In this document: positions 17,636-27,898 of the stretch, piece by piece
Layout of the letters: every line of letters starts with the position of its first letter
Position numbering within the stretch: the stretch's first letter is position 1
Origin: Roseibium aggregatum
Lineage (GTDB): Bacteria; Pseudomonadota; Alphaproteobacteria; Rhizobiales; Stappiaceae
DNA length: 64,000 nucleotides
Direction: 5' to 3'
Assembly (NCBI RefSeq): GCF_017309185.1
Contig: NZ_JAEKJZ010000002.1
Location: 62,001 to 126,000, forward strand
Notes under the pieces: generated by a model
Told to the model about the DNA's origin: nothing
What the model saw: only the letters and a program-made list of their open reading frames with translations
Databases searched by the model: none
Made by a program: the position numbers and the translations under genes

Positions 17636-19801
17636 CTACTCCGCCGCCTCGGCCGGCTCATAGCCAAGCTGCTCGTTCAGTTTCCCGATCAGTCCAATGG
17701 CGGCCTCCGCGATGACCGTTCCCGGCGGGAAGATCGCCGCGGCCCCGGAGCGGTAGAGTTCGTCGTAGTCCTGAGGCGGCACGACACCGCCAACGACGAT
17801 CATGATGTCTTCGCGCCCCTCGTCGGCAAGCGCCTTCTTCAGCGCGGGCACCAGGGTCAGGTGACCGGCCGCCAGCGACGAGACGCCAACCACATGCACG
17901 TCGTTTTCGACCGCCTGCCGGGCGGCTTCCTCCGGTGTCTGGAAGAGTGGCCCGATATCGACATCGAAGCCGAGATCGGCGAAGGCCGAAGCGATCACCT
18001 TCTGGCCGCGGTCGTGGCCGTCCTGCCCCATCTTGGCCACCAGGATACGCGGCCGGCGGCCGTCGTTTTCCTCGAAGGCCTCGACCAGTTTCTGAACCTT
18101 GTCGAGCGTTCCGGACATGGCGCCGGCCTCCCGCTTGTAAACCCCGGCAATCGACTTGATCTCCGCCTTGTGCCGGTCGAACACCTTTTCCATGGCCAGC
18201 GAAATCTCACCGACGGTCGCCTTGGCCCGCGCGGCCTTCACGGAGAGATCCAGAAGATTGTCCTCTCCCGAGCGCGCGCAGTCCGTCAGAGCCGTCAGAG
18301 CGGCCTGGGTTTCCGCCTCGTTCCGCTCTTCGCGCAGACGTTTCAGCTTGTCGATCTGCGCGGCACGGACCTGGGCATTGTCGACCTTCAAGACGTCGAT
18401 CGCCTGTTCGTTGTCCGGCTTGTACTTATTGACACCGACAACGGTCTGAACACCGCTGTCGATCCGCGCCTGGGTCTTGGCGGCCGCTTCCTCGATCCTG
18501 AGTTTCGGAATGCCCTTCTCGATGGCCTTCGCCATACCGCCGAGGCTCTCCACCTCGCGGATGTGCTCCATGGCCTTCTCGGCGAGATCCGAGGTCAGCT
18601 TCTCCACATAGTAGGAGCCGCCCCAGGGATCGATGGTCCTGGTCGTGCCGCTCTCCTGCTGCAGGAAGAGCTGCGTGTTGCGGGCGATGCGCGCGGAAAA
18701 GTCCGTCGGCAGGGCGAGCGCCTCGTCGAGCGCGTTTGTATGGAGCGACTGGGTATGGCCCTGGGTCGCCGCCATCGCCTCCACGCAGGTACGGATGACG
18801 TTGTTGAACACGTCCTGCGCCGTCAGAGACCAGCCCGAGGTCTGGGAATGGGTTCTCAGAGACAGGGATTTCGGGTTCTTCGGCTGGAAGTTTTCCTCCA
18901 TCAGGGTCGCCCAGATCAGCCGTGCGGCCCGAAGCTTGGCGACTTCCATGAAGAAATTCATGCCGATCGCCCAGAAGAACGACAGGCGCGGCGCGAACCG
19001 GTCGATATCCATGCCGGCTGCAACACCCGCGCGGGCGTATTCGATACCGTCGGCAATGGTGTAGGCCAGCTCCAGATCCGCCGTCGCCCCCGCTTCCTGC
19101 ATGTGGTAGCCGGAAATCGAGATCGAGTTGAAGCGCGGCATGTTCTGGGACGTATACTTGAAGATGTCCGAGATGATCCGCATTGAGTGCTTCGGCGGAT
19201 AGATGTAAGTGTTGCGGACCATGAACTCCTTCAGAATGTCATTCTGAATGGTGCCCGAAAGATCCTTCTGATCGACACCCTGCTCTTCGGCCGCCACGAT
19301 ATAAAGCGCCAGAACAGGAAGGACCGCGCCGTTCATGGTCATGGAGACGCTCATCTTGTCCAGCGGAATGCCGGAAAAGAGCGTGCGCATATCGTAGATG
19401 GAATCGATCGCCACCCCGGCCATGCCGACATCGCCCGAAACGCGCGGATGGTCGCTGTCGTAGCCCCGGTGGGTGGCGAGATCGAAGGCGACCGAAAGTC
19501 CTTTCTGGCCCGCGGCCAGATTACGCCGGTAGAAGGCGTTGGAATCCTCAGCCGTCGAAAAGCCGGCATACTGGCGCACCGTCCAGGGCTGCTGGACATA
19601 CATCGTCGGGTAAGGCCCGCGCAAATAAGGCGGCAGGCCCGGCCAGGTGTCCAGATGCTTCAGGCCATCCAGATCCGCGGCCTTATAGACCGGAGACACA
19701 TCGATATCCTCAGGTGTCCGCCAGCTTGGCCGGTCTCCCGGTTCCGCCGCGTCGAGGAGGTTCTTGAAGGGGACTTCGGAAAAGTTCGGGATCCTGCTCA
19801 T
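17636..19801 (-). CDS. mutB: Methylmalonyl-CoA mutase, large (catalytic) subunit
   Basis: 721 residues. The N-terminal TIM barrel ([41 protein letters not shown]) binds the CoA ester; the C-terminal cobalamin domain has the base-off DGHDRG motif with His596 as lower axial cobalt ligand and GVSSLAAGH. It isomerises (R)-methylmalonyl-CoA and succinyl-CoA in propionyl-CoA catabolism. The start at 19801 overlaps the stop of mutA by ATGA; a longer frame to 19876 lies inside mutA and is rejected. The helper GTPase MeaB is about 9 kb away at 30.7 kb. Confidence 0.97.
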   Translation of the reverse strand: MSRIPNFSEVPFKNLLDAAEPGDRPSWRTPEDIDVSPVYKAADLDGLKHLDTWPGLPPYLRGPYPTMYVQQPWTVRQYAGFSTAEDSNAFYRRNLAAGQKGLSVAFDLATHRGYDSDHPRVSGDVGMAGVAIDSIYDMRTLFSGIPLDKMSVSMTMNGAVLPVLALYIVAAEEQGVDQKDLSGTIQNDILKEFMVRNTYIYPPKHSMRIISDIFKYTSQNMPRFNSISISGYHMQEAGATADLELAYTIADGIEYARAGVAAGMDIDRFAPRLSFFWAIGMNFFMEVAKLRAARLIWATLMEENFQPKNPKSLSLRTHSQTSGWSLTAQDVFNNVIRTCVEAMAATQGHTQSLHTNALDEALALPTDFSARIARNTQLFLQQESGTTRTIDPWGGSYYVEKLTSDLAEKAMEHIREVESLGGMAKAIEKGIPKLRIEEAAAKTQARIDSGVQTVVGVNKYKPDNEQAIDVLKVDNAQVRAAQIDKLKRLREERNEAETQAALTALTDCARSGEDNLLDLSVKAARAKATVGEISLAMEKVFDRHKAEIKSIAGVYKREAGAMSGTLDKVQKLVEAFEENDGRRPRILVAKMGQDGHDRGQKVIASAFADLGFDVDIGPLFQTPEEAARQAVENDVHVVGVSSLAAGHLTLVPALKKALADEGREDIMIVVGGVVPPQDYDELYRSGAAAIFPPGTVIAEAAIGLIGKLNEQLGYEPAEAAE

Positions 19802-21798
19802 GCCGGGACCTCCAGATCTGACGGTGCGACACCCAGATGGGCATGCGCCTCTTGCAGGAGGCTCAACAGATCGCACCCCGCAAAAAGATAGGTATCGATC
19901 CCGGCTTCCCTGTATCGCGTTTCATTGGCCCCGGGCTTGCCGGCCAGATAGAGGTGGCTCGCCCCGGCGGTTTTCAAGGCGCGGGCGGCTGTTTCGGCTT
20001 CAGCCTCGTAGATGTCGTCGGAGGACACCAGACAGGCAATCGTGGCGCCACTTGCCTTGAAGGCGGCCGTGAGATCCTCGATGGACCCGTAAACCTCAGC
20101 CGCAACCGCCTTGAGACCGCCGGCGGCAAAGGCGTTGGCACTCCAGGTTGCCCGCGCGGTGAACTTGGCCAAAGGCCCAAGGCTGGCCAGGAACACCGCC
20201 GGAGCGGCCCCGGTATCGATCGTGAAGGCGTCCGCCGCCGCGCGCAACCGCTCGAACGGTTCCGACGCACGGAAGGCCTCCAAAGACTTGAGGCTCTTGA
20301 GATCCGGTCTTTGTTCCAGCCGCATGGAGAGATCCGGCAAGGGCTGCCCCTCGAGGGCAGACTTGCACAGGGCTTTGAACCAGGTGCCGCCATCGGGCTC
20401 CGGAAGGCCTTCAAGCGGTGGCCGGCGGCTGGTCAGGTCGTGGCCTTCGCTGTGAAGAACATCGACCGGTTTCTCGAAAAGGTCCGGAAACTCGCTGACG
20501 CCGGTGATTGGCCGTTTCCGCCCGGCGACATTCTTTTCCAGGTCGCTGCGCGCCGAAAGGACCCGCTCCTGAATGAAGCCCTTGTGCAGCGCCTCGAAAA
20601 CCCCGCCTGCGGCCTCGATTTCCTGGAAGAAAACCCAGGCTGCCGTGCAAAGGCTTTCGGTCCGGTCCTCGATGGCGCCGGATCCCGCAGCCGGATCCAT
20701 CACCTTTGCAAGATTGCTTTCTTCCAGAAGAATGGACTGCGTATTGCGCGCGAGCCGCCGGGCAAAGGCGTCCGGCAACCCGGCTGCCAGTGTATGCGGC
20801 AGAACGCAAACGCTGTCGGCACCGCCAACGCCGGCCGCGAACGCGGCCACGGTGTTGCGCAGGAGATTGACCCAGGGATCGTTGCGGGTCAGCATCCGAT
20901 GCGACGTGGACATATGCAGATGCATCGGTGATTGCGGCAGTCCGGCCCCGTCCAGAACGCAGGACCACAGAGCCCGGAAGGCGCGTGCCTTCGCGATGGT
21001 GCCGAACTGGTCGGCGTCGGCGGTCAGGTTGACGGAAATCCTGCCCGCCCAGTCTTCCGGCGCGAGTTTCGTACGCTCCAGCGAACGCAGATGAGCCGCG
21101 GCGCAGGCCAGCACAAGCCCGAGTTCCTGCGCCGGCGTTGCGCCCACGGAATGCCAGACCCGGCCGTCCGCCTTGACAACGCGGGCAGGACTGCCGAGAC
21201 CGGCAACCGCCTCGACAATATCCCGGAAATACCGGTTGGCGACATCCATATCCGGCACAGAGAAGCCATGCATGGCAACCCATGCATAGGGATCTATCGA
21301 GGAAAATACCCGGACCGTCGTCGGGTCGATGCCTTGCTTGTCAAGATAAGCGAGCATCAGAGCCAGAACCTCGACGTTTTCACGCCCGGCCTCAAGCCTG
21401 ATGTCTATAAGGTCTGGCTGCACGCCGTTCAAAAGCGCCGCCATACCCTCCATGTCCTCAATCCAGATGCCGTGACCATAAGAGGTCAGCGCACTGGAAA
21501 AGACCAGCTCAAGCCCGCTGGCGCCACCGACAAGATCCTCAAGGATCTGAGCGTTCGCCTTTGCCGGATCCGGAATATCGATCCTCTGGACGACGGACCA
21601 GTCGCCGTCCGCCGGGCGCAGGACACGGGCCGGCACGTCTGACCTGCGCGGATAAAGCGGCGCGATCTCCAGGCCGTCATCCGTTTTTCCGAACAGTTTT
21701 TCGCGCGGAACGCCTTTCAACGCCTTGTCGACAGATGCCCACCATGCCTCTTCGTCGGCGGTGTAAAAGCTCTCCGGTCCGGTGAAGCTGAGCGGCAT
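19798..21798 (-). CDS. mutA: Methylmalonyl-CoA mutase, small (structural) subunit
   Basis: 666 residues, homologous to the large subunit over the barrel (GTTR-like [29 protein letters not shown]) but without the DxHxxG cobalamin motif in its C-terminal domain, as expected for the non-catalytic partner of the MutAB heterodimer. It is upstream of mutB on the minus strand, overlapping it by 4 nt (translational coupling). The promoter should lie in the 541-nt gap shared with the divergent LuxR-type regulator. Confidence 0.95.
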   Translation of the reverse strand: MPLSFTGPESFYTADEEAWWASVDKALKGVPREKLFGKTDDGLEIAPLYPRRSDVPARVLRPADGDWSVVQRIDIPDPAKANAQILEDLVGGASGLELVFSSALTSYGHGIWIEDMEGMAALLNGVQPDLIDIRLEAGRENVEVLALMLAYLDKQGIDPTTVRVFSSIDPYAWVAMHGFSVPDMDVANRYFRDIVEAVAGLGSPARVVKADGRVWHSVGATPAQELGLVLACAAAHLRSLERTKLAPEDWAGRISVNLTADADQFGTIAKARAFRALWSCVLDGAGLPQSPMHLHMSTSHRMLTRNDPWVNLLRNTVAAFAAGVGGADSVCVLPHTLAAGLPDAFARRLARNTQSILLEESNLAKVMDPAAGSGAIEDRTESLCTAAWVFFQEIEAAGGVFEALHKGFIQERVLSARSDLEKNVAGRKRPITGVSEFPDLFEKPVDVLHSEGHDLTSRRPPLEGLPEPDGGTWFKALCKSALEGQPLPDLSMRLEQRPDLKSLKSLEAFRASEPFERLRAAADAFTIDTGAAPAVFLASLGPLAKFTARATWSANAFAAGGLKAVAAEVYGSIEDLTAAFKASGATIACLVSSDDIYEAEAETAARALKTAGASHLYLAGKPGANETRYREAGIDTYLFAGCDLLSLLQEAHAHLGVAPSDLEVPA

Positions 21799-22339
21799 TG
21801 CGTTCGTCTCCCTGAGCCAATCGGCTTTATTTTGTGCAAAGGCGTGTTGTTTTTGTTTTAGTCCCAGCTCGCGAAACTTTGCAACTCAGCACAAAGGGTA
21901 AGGTTTGTCCGCGCGCAGTTCAACGTTTTGACCTCTTGCGAACGCCGTTGAATTGCCCCTCTCCCGCAGTCCGGGTTTGCTTATCTCAACAAGAATGTTG
22001 TTGCACGAAGGGTTCACCGATTCTTGAGGCGAAAAAGTCAAAAACAAGAACTTAAGTATCAAGTTTTGCATTGCAAAAGATGGAAACAGACAATTTTTTG
22101 GCGCATTAAGTCAACTTAGCCATTTTTCCCTATTGGTACGATCATCAATTGTATTGTAGCTTAGCGTTGTTGACGCATGGGAAATTCACTCCCAACAAGA
22201 AGTGCGCAACGTTCGGGTCCTGTTTCACCTCCCTCACAGGTGATGCCGGATGCGCGATCCAACCCATCTGCGGACGTTTCCGGAAACACCGGAGCGGTCG
22301 CAAAAATAGCGGCAAACAAAGCCGCAAAGGATGTGCACA
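21799..22339. promoter_or_regulatory. Long AT-rich divergent promoter region, mutA/LuxR
   Basis: 541 nt without a supported gene and clearly more AT-rich than the surroundings. It contains a perfect inverted repeat TTTTGCA-T-TGCAAAA (22064-22078), the best candidate operator here. No cobalamin riboswitch features were recognised. Short open frames in it lack ribosome-binding sites. Confidence 0.45.
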
Positions 22340-23041
22340 GTGCTTGATCAAACAGAATTGAAAAGCAAGCTGAGAGCTATTTCGGAGGCAAACGCCGCCC
22401 ATCACGTTCTCGACATTTTGGAATCCAATCTGCGGCGCATGGGGGCAACGCATATTCTCATTACCGGCCTGCCGATGCCGAACCGCCCGATCGACAGTCT
22501 TGTTCAGCGGTTCCGGTGGCCGGACCAGCGCAACGACGGCATCGAAAGCACGTCGCTTTCCGCAAATGACAGCGCCCTCATGCTCGGCCTCGGCTCCAAC
22601 CGGGCCCGGGTCTGGACCATCTCCGCAGGCGACATGGAACATTCCGATCTGCTCGCTTCCGCCGGTGAAGGCAGCCAGATCGTCGTCGTCCCGGTGACGG
22701 AACTCTATCCGTTCCAGGCCTTCGTCTTCGCAAGCGGTCCGTCTCTCCAGGTCAACAAATACGATCTGTCCAATCTCGAAGTTCTGTCGGCCGCCGCCTT
22801 CGCACGCCTGCGCGAACTGGGTGTGATATCCGGACAGCGTCCGGGCGCTCTGTCGACCCGCGAGCGCAGGGTTCTGGAACTGACCGCTTTCGGCAAGACA
22901 GCGGGCGAAATCGCGGATGTGCTCGAGATTTCCCAACGGACTGTTCACGCCCATCTGCAAAACGCCAGCGTGAAGCTGAACGCCTCCAACAAGACCCACA
23001 CGGTGGTCGAGGCGCTGCGCTACGGCCAGATCAGCGTTTGA
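22340..23041 (+). CDS. LuxR-family transcriptional regulator with autoinducer-binding-like domain
   Basis: 233 residues. The N-terminal half (about residues 20-150) has the layout of the LuxR autoinducer-binding domain (ILITGLPMPNRPIDSLVQRFRWPDQR), similar in style to VjbR-like regulators of Hyphomicrobiales. The C-terminal LuxR HTH is LSTRERRVLELTAFGKTAGEIADVLEISQRTVHAHLQNASVKL. The GTG at 22340 has AAAGGA 9 nt upstream and is preferred over an ATG at 22331 that is too close to it. No luxI-type synthase is in the window, so this is an orphan regulator. Confidence 0.85.
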   Translation: MLDQTELKSKLRAISEANAAHHVLDILESNLRRMGATHILITGLPMPNRPIDSLVQRFRWPDQRNDGIESTSLSANDSALMLGLGSNRARVWTISAGDMEHSDLLASAGEGSQIVVVPVTELYPFQAFVFASGPSLQVNKYDLSNLEVLSAAAFARLRELGVISGQRPGALSTRERRVLELTAFGKTAGEIADVLEISQRTVHAHLQNASVKLNASNKTHTVVEALRYGQISV

Positions 23042-23079
23042 AACGCTCCGTTCGGCCGAGCAGCCGATCGATAATATAA

Positions 23080-23108
23080 AGGCGCGCCAACGGCGCGCCT
23101 CTTTTTTT
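23080..23108 (+). terminator. Rho-independent terminator of the LuxR-type gene
   Basis: Perfect 9-bp GC stem AGGCGCGCC/GGCGCGCCT (23080-23088 with 23092-23100), loop AAC, then CTTTTTTT. Confidence 0.93.
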
Positions 23109-23142
23109 GCCTGAGGGGTCTTCCCGGAAGACCTGCCTGTTT

Positions 23143-23550
23143 TCAGTAGGTCATCATCGCCGGCAGTTCCTTTGCCTGCTCGACCCATTTTGAAACCTGG
23201 CTTTCGCTTGGAACCTGACGCACGAGTTTCTTGTCCTCGTTCACTTCCTTCATTTTTTCCGCCAGGTTGGCCGCGTTGCGGTGCTTCAGTTCCTTCACCG
23301 TGTCGACGCCGGCCGCCTCAAGGAGCTCCGAGTATTCCTCGCCCACACCACTGATTCGCATCAGGTCGGCCATGTTGGCCCATTTCAGGATACGCTTGCC
23401 GTCAATGCCGGTCTCCTCTTCCAGAGCCTTGCGGCCCTTGGGGTCCTTTGCACGTTCCAGGTAAGCTTCCGTTGTCTTGATCCCCAACTCACCCAGTTTG
23501 GCGGCATAGGTCGGGCCGATGCCTTCGATTTCGTCGATGGAATAGGACAT
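23143..23550 (-). CDS. DUF4332 helix-hairpin-helix protein
   Basis: 135 residues with two helix-hairpin-helix-like units: IEGIGPTYAAKLGELGIKTTEAYL near the N-terminus and ISGVGEEYSELLEAAGVDTVKEL in the middle, as in DUF4332. Such HhH pairs usually contact nucleic acid backbone, but the biological role is unknown. GGGAG lies 10 nt before ATG 23550; a GTG two codons upstream is possible. It faces the LuxR-type gene across its terminator. Confidence 0.82.
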   Translation of the reverse strand: MSYSIDEIEGIGPTYAAKLGELGIKTTEAYLERAKDPKGRKALEEETGIDGKRILKWANMADLMRISGVGEEYSELLEAAGVDTVKELKHRNAANLAEKMKEVNEDKKLVRQVPSESQVSKWVEQAKELPAMMTY

Positions 23551-23594
23551 GCGCACTGAACTCCCTTTGAGACCGGCGGCAGAACCTGGGACGG

Positions 23595-23975
23595 TCAGAT
23601 AAGCTGGCTCAACCCCGGAATTTTAGAAATCACTTCATCAACAACCTCGTCCCCGGCAGTTTCCTTAGCATAGGCAACCAGTTCTTTGGCAACACTTTGC
23701 ACACCGTTCATGCTGAGACCGGCACTTGTCAATTCGTTCAGAGCCGCCATGGCGCCCATTGTTCCGCCCATACGGCTCAAAAAGCCGCCTCCCGCGCCTG
23801 CCGCCTCACGCTCCGCCACGAGATCTTCCGTCCCGGGCAAGGCATCGAAAATCTGCCGCATCTTGTCGTCCGGCGCTTCCTTGTTGAGGAAACCGAGAAT
23901 GATGCCGACGGCCTTTTTCGCAAGGTCCTCGTCAATTCCAGCCGAAGTCATGATTCGGTTGATGAGTTCGTTCAT
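23595..23975 (-). CDS. Small helical hypothetical protein
   Basis: 126 residues: MNELINRIMTSAGI..AKKAVGIILGFLNKEAPDDKMRQIFDALPG is a helical domain, followed by a Gly-rich hydrophobic stretch (AGAGGGFLSRMGGTMGAMAALNELTSAGLS) and a helical C-terminus (VAKELVAYAKETAGDEVVDEVISKIPGLSQLI). It resembles DUF2267/DUF2780-type proteins, and I assign no function. It lies 44 nt upstream of the DUF4332 gene on the same strand. The ribosome-binding site is weak (GGGGT). Confidence 0.65.
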   Translation of the reverse strand: MNELINRIMTSAGIDEDLAKKAVGIILGFLNKEAPDDKMRQIFDALPGTEDLVAEREAAGAGGGFLSRMGGTMGAMAALNELTSAGLSMNGVQSVAKELVAYAKETAGDEVVDEVISKIPGLSQLI

Positions 23976-24140
23976 GCAGCACCCCTGAAATAAATTTAAG
24001 CCCGCTTCGCCGGGCGATTCCTTCCAGCACTCTATACAGCCGGACGGGCAAGAACGTCGACAATTGCGGCAAACGGAAGCGCGCTTTTTCGAAAGGGCTT
24101 TGATAGGCTGCACGAAACGGGTCGGGATTCGGGGGAAAAG

Positions 24141-25700
24141 GTGAAGGGAACAGGCAGTATCTTTATCGGTGCCAGCACCAAGGATGAAACTCTGACACTC
24201 AAACTCGCCAACCGGCACGGCCTGATCGCGGGCGCGACCGGTACCGGCAAGACGGTGTCCCTGCAAATCCTGGCAGAGGGGTTCTCCAATGCCGGCGTTC
24301 CGGTTTTCTGCTCCGATATCAAGGGCGATCTATCCGGTCTCGCCGTGGCGGGAGCTTCCAAGGACTTCCTGGAAAAACGGGCCAGGGAAGTCGGTCTGGA
24401 AAAAACCTATTCGTATGAAGCCGTGCCGGCTGTGTTCTGGGACCTGCTCGGCGAACAGGGCCATCCGATCCGAACCACGATCTCCGAGATCGGTCCCCTG
24501 CTCCTGGCGCGCCTACTGGATCTGAACGACACCCAGGAAGGCGTGCTCAACGTCCTGTTCGAACTCGCCGACGACGAAGGCCTGCTCCTTCTGGACCTGA
24601 AAGACCTCCGCGCCATGCTGGTCCATGTGGCGGAACGGGCGTCCGAGCTGTCAACGGTTTACGGAAACGTCTCAAAGGCCTCCGTTGGCGCCATTCAAAG
24701 GCGCCTGCTCGTGCTGGAGCGCGAAGGCGGCGAGCATTTTTTCGGCGAACCGGCCCTCGACATCCGCGATTTCATCCGCTCGGCGCCGGACGGGCGCGGC
24801 GTCGTCAACATCCTGGCCGCCGACAAGCTCATGACGTCGCCACGGCTCTACGCAGTCTTTCTGCTCTGGCTCCTGTCGGAACTTTTCGAAGAGCTTCCCG
24901 AGGTCGGCGACCCCGACAAACCCAAGCTGGTGTTCTTCTTCGACGAGGCTCACCTTCTGTTCAGCGAGGCCCCGAAGGCTCTGATCGAAAAAGTGGAACA
25001 GGTGGTACGCCTGATCCGCTCCAAAGGGGTTGGCGTCTATTTTGTCACGCAGAACCCGCTTGACATCCCCGAAACCGTCCTGTCCCAACTCGGCAACCGG
25101 ATCCAGCACGCCCTGCGCGCCTTCACCCCGCGCGACCAGAAGGCCGTGCGAGCCGCCGCGGAGACCTTCCGCCCCAATCCGGATCTCAACACCGAACGGG
25201 TCATCACCGAACTCGGCGTGGGCGAAGCGCTGGTCTCCACGCTGGAAGGCAAAGGCATTCCCTCCGTCGTCCAGCGCACGCTGATCCGCCCGCCCTCCTC
25301 GCAGCTCGGTCCGGTCACCGAGGCCGAACGACGAACGCTCATCCAATCGAGCGCGGTATTCGGTCTTTACGAACGCACCAAGGATCGGGTGTCCGCCTAT
25401 GAGGTTCTGCAGTCGCGCGCCGAGGAGGAACAGCGCCAGGAACAGCGGCGCCGGGAAAAGGAAGACACGCAGGCCCGCAAGCATGGCGAACCCCGCCGCT
25501 CGCGCTCCGGTTTTCAGCTGCCGGATTTCGGCAGGGACGACCGTCCGCGCAAGGAAAGCGTGGAACGGCGCTCGCGCCGCCGCAGCCAGCGCGACACGGT
25601 TCTGGAGGCCGGCCTCAAATCGGCGGCCCGAAGCCTGGGTACCTCGCTCGGCCGGGCCTTGGTGCGCGGTCTTCTCGGCTCTCTGAAAAGAGGCAACTGA
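24141..25700 (+). CDS. HerA-like (DUF853) P-loop ATPase
   Basis: 519 residues. Walker A is GATGTGKT (Lys37) and Walker B is [12 protein letters not shown] (Asp268, Glu269). A FtsK/HerA-type sensor segment is [31 protein letters not shown]. This is the widespread DUF853/YjgR group of helicase-HerA-like ATPases, of uncertain function. The C-terminal 90 residues are very basic ([15 protein letters not shown]..., [10 protein letters not shown]) and could bind nucleic acid. The start is GTG with GGGGGAAAAG before it. No NurA-like nuclease is adjacent. Confidence 0.88.
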   Translation: MKGTGSIFIGASTKDETLTLKLANRHGLIAGATGTGKTVSLQILAEGFSNAGVPVFCSDIKGDLSGLAVAGASKDFLEKRAREVGLEKTYSYEAVPAVFWDLLGEQGHPIRTTISEIGPLLLARLLDLNDTQEGVLNVLFELADDEGLLLLDLKDLRAMLVHVAERASELSTVYGNVSKASVGAIQRRLLVLEREGGEHFFGEPALDIRDFIRSAPDGRGVVNILAADKLMTSPRLYAVFLLWLLSELFEELPEVGDPDKPKLVFFFDEAHLLFSEAPKALIEKVEQVVRLIRSKGVGVYFVTQNPLDIPETVLSQLGNRIQHALRAFTPRDQKAVRAAAETFRPNPDLNTERVITELGVGEALVSTLEGKGIPSVVQRTLIRPPSSQLGPVTEAERRTLIQSSAVFGLYERTKDRVSAYEVLQSRAEEEQRQEQRRREKEDTQARKHGEPRRSRSGFQLPDFGRDDRPRKESVERRSRRRSQRDTVLEAGLKSAARSLGTSLGRALVRGLLGSLKRGN

Positions 25701-25804
25701 CGAGCCAAATCAAAACGGACGCCACGCCAAAGCAATCGGCCAGTAACCCGATCCTTACTTCTTGCAATTAAAGTCAGACCCGACTTCCAGTTGCGAGTAG
25801 TGAA

Positions 25805-27730
25805 ATGTTCTCCGATTGCTTTTCCTTGTCTTTTTTCACAAGACCGTTCCTCAACAAGCCGCCGTCGGGAAGACGCCTCGCCGGAGCGGTTGCGGGCGTC
25901 ATGATCGCAATTGCCACCGGCACCTGCGCAGCCATCGCGGAACCGGCACCGCTAGACACCGCGAACGGAAAACAGTCTCACGATCTCCCGACGGAACGCC
26001 TTCAGCAGGCCCGGGACTTTCTGCGCAACAATCCGATCTCCCCCCCCGACACCGCCAGCCCGCGCGCCACGCTGGAAAGCTTCCGCTTCATCATGGGTGA
26101 GGTGACGACGCTGTGGCAGGAAATCCGGGCCTCCTACGAGAAAGGCAACAATGTCTTCCTGACAGTTGAGCAGGAGGACCAGCTTGTGCTCCTCGAAGCG
26201 CTTCTGGAAAAGGCCGGTCAGACTCTCGACCTCTCGGAAATCCCAGACACCTCGCGGGAACGGGCCAGCATTGAACTGGTGCTTCAATTGCAGGAGATCC
26301 TGGACCGGATTCCGCCCATCGATCTGAGCACCGTACCGGGCGAAACCGCCGGCACCTTCCGCACACCTCACAAGGGTGACAATCTGCCCGAACACTGGAC
26401 CCTTCCGGGAACCAGCCTCACGCTGGTCCGCCAGCCGGACGGGGAACGTCACGATCACTATCTCTTTTCCGACGATTCCGTTGCTCGAATTCCGCAAGAT
26501 TATGCGCTCTTGCGTGCCCTGCCCATTCGCGCGGACCGCGGCGAAGACCTGTTCGAATATTACATCTACACGCCGGGCAACCTGATCGCCCCGCGCTGGT
26601 ATGAGTATCTCAAGCAGGGCCCATCGTGGCTGCACCGGCATTTCGCCGATCAGGCCTATTGGCAGTGGCTGGTCCTGGCCGCTCTCGTTGCCGCCTATCT
26701 CGGCGTCATCGCCGTCTATGTGCGCTGGCGAAGATGGCGCGCCGTCTCGATCCACGAGCGGACCCGTGCGTTCAACGCAATCCTTCATCCTCTGGCCGTC
26801 GTCGGCGGTGCGCTTCTGTTCCGCTACATCTGCGAGGATCAGATCAACATCACCGGCGCGCCGCTGCAACTGATCGGGACCGCCACGACCGCAGTCGTCT
26901 GGTCCGCCCTGTCCTGGCTGGTCTATCACTGCCTGCAGTTCTTCTACGTCTGGGTGGTTCAGGGCCCGTCGAACCAGACCGGGCTGGACGCCAGCCTGTT
27001 GCGCACCGGTTACCGGGTCGCATCCCTTGCGGTCGCACTTCTGGTTCTGGGCTACGGCGCAACGAAAATCGGCATTCCGATCTACGGCGTGATTGCCGGT
27101 CTCGGTGTCGGCGGTCTGGCGATCGCGCTTGCCGCCCAGCCAACCATCGAGAACCTGATCGGCGGCATCATCCTTTACGCCGACCGCATGGTGCGTGTCG
27201 GCGAGTATTGCGAGTTCGACGACCTTTCGGGGACCGTCGAGGCCATCGGCATCCGCTCCACGCGGATCCGCGCGCTCGACCGCACCCTGATCACCGTCTC
27301 AAACGCGGATCTGGCGAAACGCAAGATCATCAACTACAGCCATCGGGACAAGTTCCATTTCCGACACAAGATCGGACTGCGCTACGAAACGCAGCCACAG
27401 GCGCTGAAAGCCATACTGCTGGAAATCATGGCCTATCTGGAAGGTCACGAGAAGGTCGAGGAAGACCCGCTGCGCGTCCGCCTGATCGGGTTCGACGACT
27501 ATGCCCAGACGATCGATGTCTATGCCTATGTCAACGCTTCCAAGATGGACGAATTCCTCGAAATCCAGCAGGACATGCTGTTCGCGATCCACGACATCAT
27601 CGCCCGTTGCGGTTCGGATTTCGCCTATCCCTCCTCCACCGTCTATCTGGGCCGAGACCAGGGCTTGCCGGACTCGCGGATCGAGGAGGTTGCGGACGGT
27701 TCCCGGCAGTCCGACCCCCGCGCGGCCTGA
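25805..27730 (+). CDS. MscS-family mechanosensitive ion channel
   Basis: 641 residues: signal peptide (residues about 25-45), a periplasmic alpha-helical domain to about residue 270, several membrane helices (QWLVLAALVAAYLGVIAVYV onward), then the MscS pore and cytoplasmic core. The pore helix is GVIAGLGVGGLAIALAAQPTIENLIGGIIL near residue 430; the beta domain follows with GEYCEFDDLSGTVEAIGIRSTRIR. It would open under membrane tension at hypo-osmotic shock. Longer than E. coli MscS (286 residues), comparable to medium-sized YnaI/YbdG-like proteins. Confidence 0.9.
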   Translation: MFSDCFSLSFFTRPFLNKPPSGRRLAGAVAGVMIAIATGTCAAIAEPAPLDTANGKQSHDLPTERLQQARDFLRNNPISPPDTASPRATLESFRFIMGEVTTLWQEIRASYEKGNNVFLTVEQEDQLVLLEALLEKAGQTLDLSEIPDTSRERASIELVLQLQEILDRIPPIDLSTVPGETAGTFRTPHKGDNLPEHWTLPGTSLTLVRQPDGERHDHYLFSDDSVARIPQDYALLRALPIRADRGEDLFEYYIYTPGNLIAPRWYEYLKQGPSWLHRHFADQAYWQWLVLAALVAAYLGVIAVYVRWRRWRAVSIHERTRAFNAILHPLAVVGGALLFRYICEDQINITGAPLQLIGTATTAVVWSALSWLVYHCLQFFYVWVVQGPSNQTGLDASLLRTGYRVASLAVALLVLGYGATKIGIPIYGVIAGLGVGGLAIALAAQPTIENLIGGIILYADRMVRVGEYCEFDDLSGTVEAIGIRSTRIRALDRTLITVSNADLAKRKIINYSHRDKFHFRHKIGLRYETQPQALKAILLEIMAYLEGHEKVEEDPLRVRLIGFDDYAQTIDVYAYVNASKMDEFLEIQQDMLFAIHDIIARCGSDFAYPSSTVYLGRDQGLPDSRIEEVADGSRQSDPRAA

Positions 27731-27781
27731 AAACCCGGCGACACGTTTGGACCTTTTGATGCGGCGGAACCTTACCGGAGC

Positions 27782-27801
27782 CGGTTCGCACGAACGAACC
27801 G
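27782..27801 (+). terminator. Weak hairpin downstream of the MscS gene
   Basis: 7-bp stem CGGTTCG/CGAACCG (27782-27788 with 27795-27801), 6-nt loop, followed by TTTGCGC. A possible but weak terminator before the M20 peptidase gene. Confidence 0.45.
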
Positions 27802-27898
27802 TTTGCGCTCCGCGTCATGTTATGGCCTGTTAGGATCTATCCGACAGGCCTGAGTCCCTTTGGCCTGATCCTGACCGTTAAAATCTCAAGGATCCGTC

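Noticed and set aside
17468..19186. Long plus-strand open frame of 572 codons opposite mutB
   Set aside because: It mirrors the codon bias of mutB, has no ribosome-binding site or family motif, and mutB is certain.
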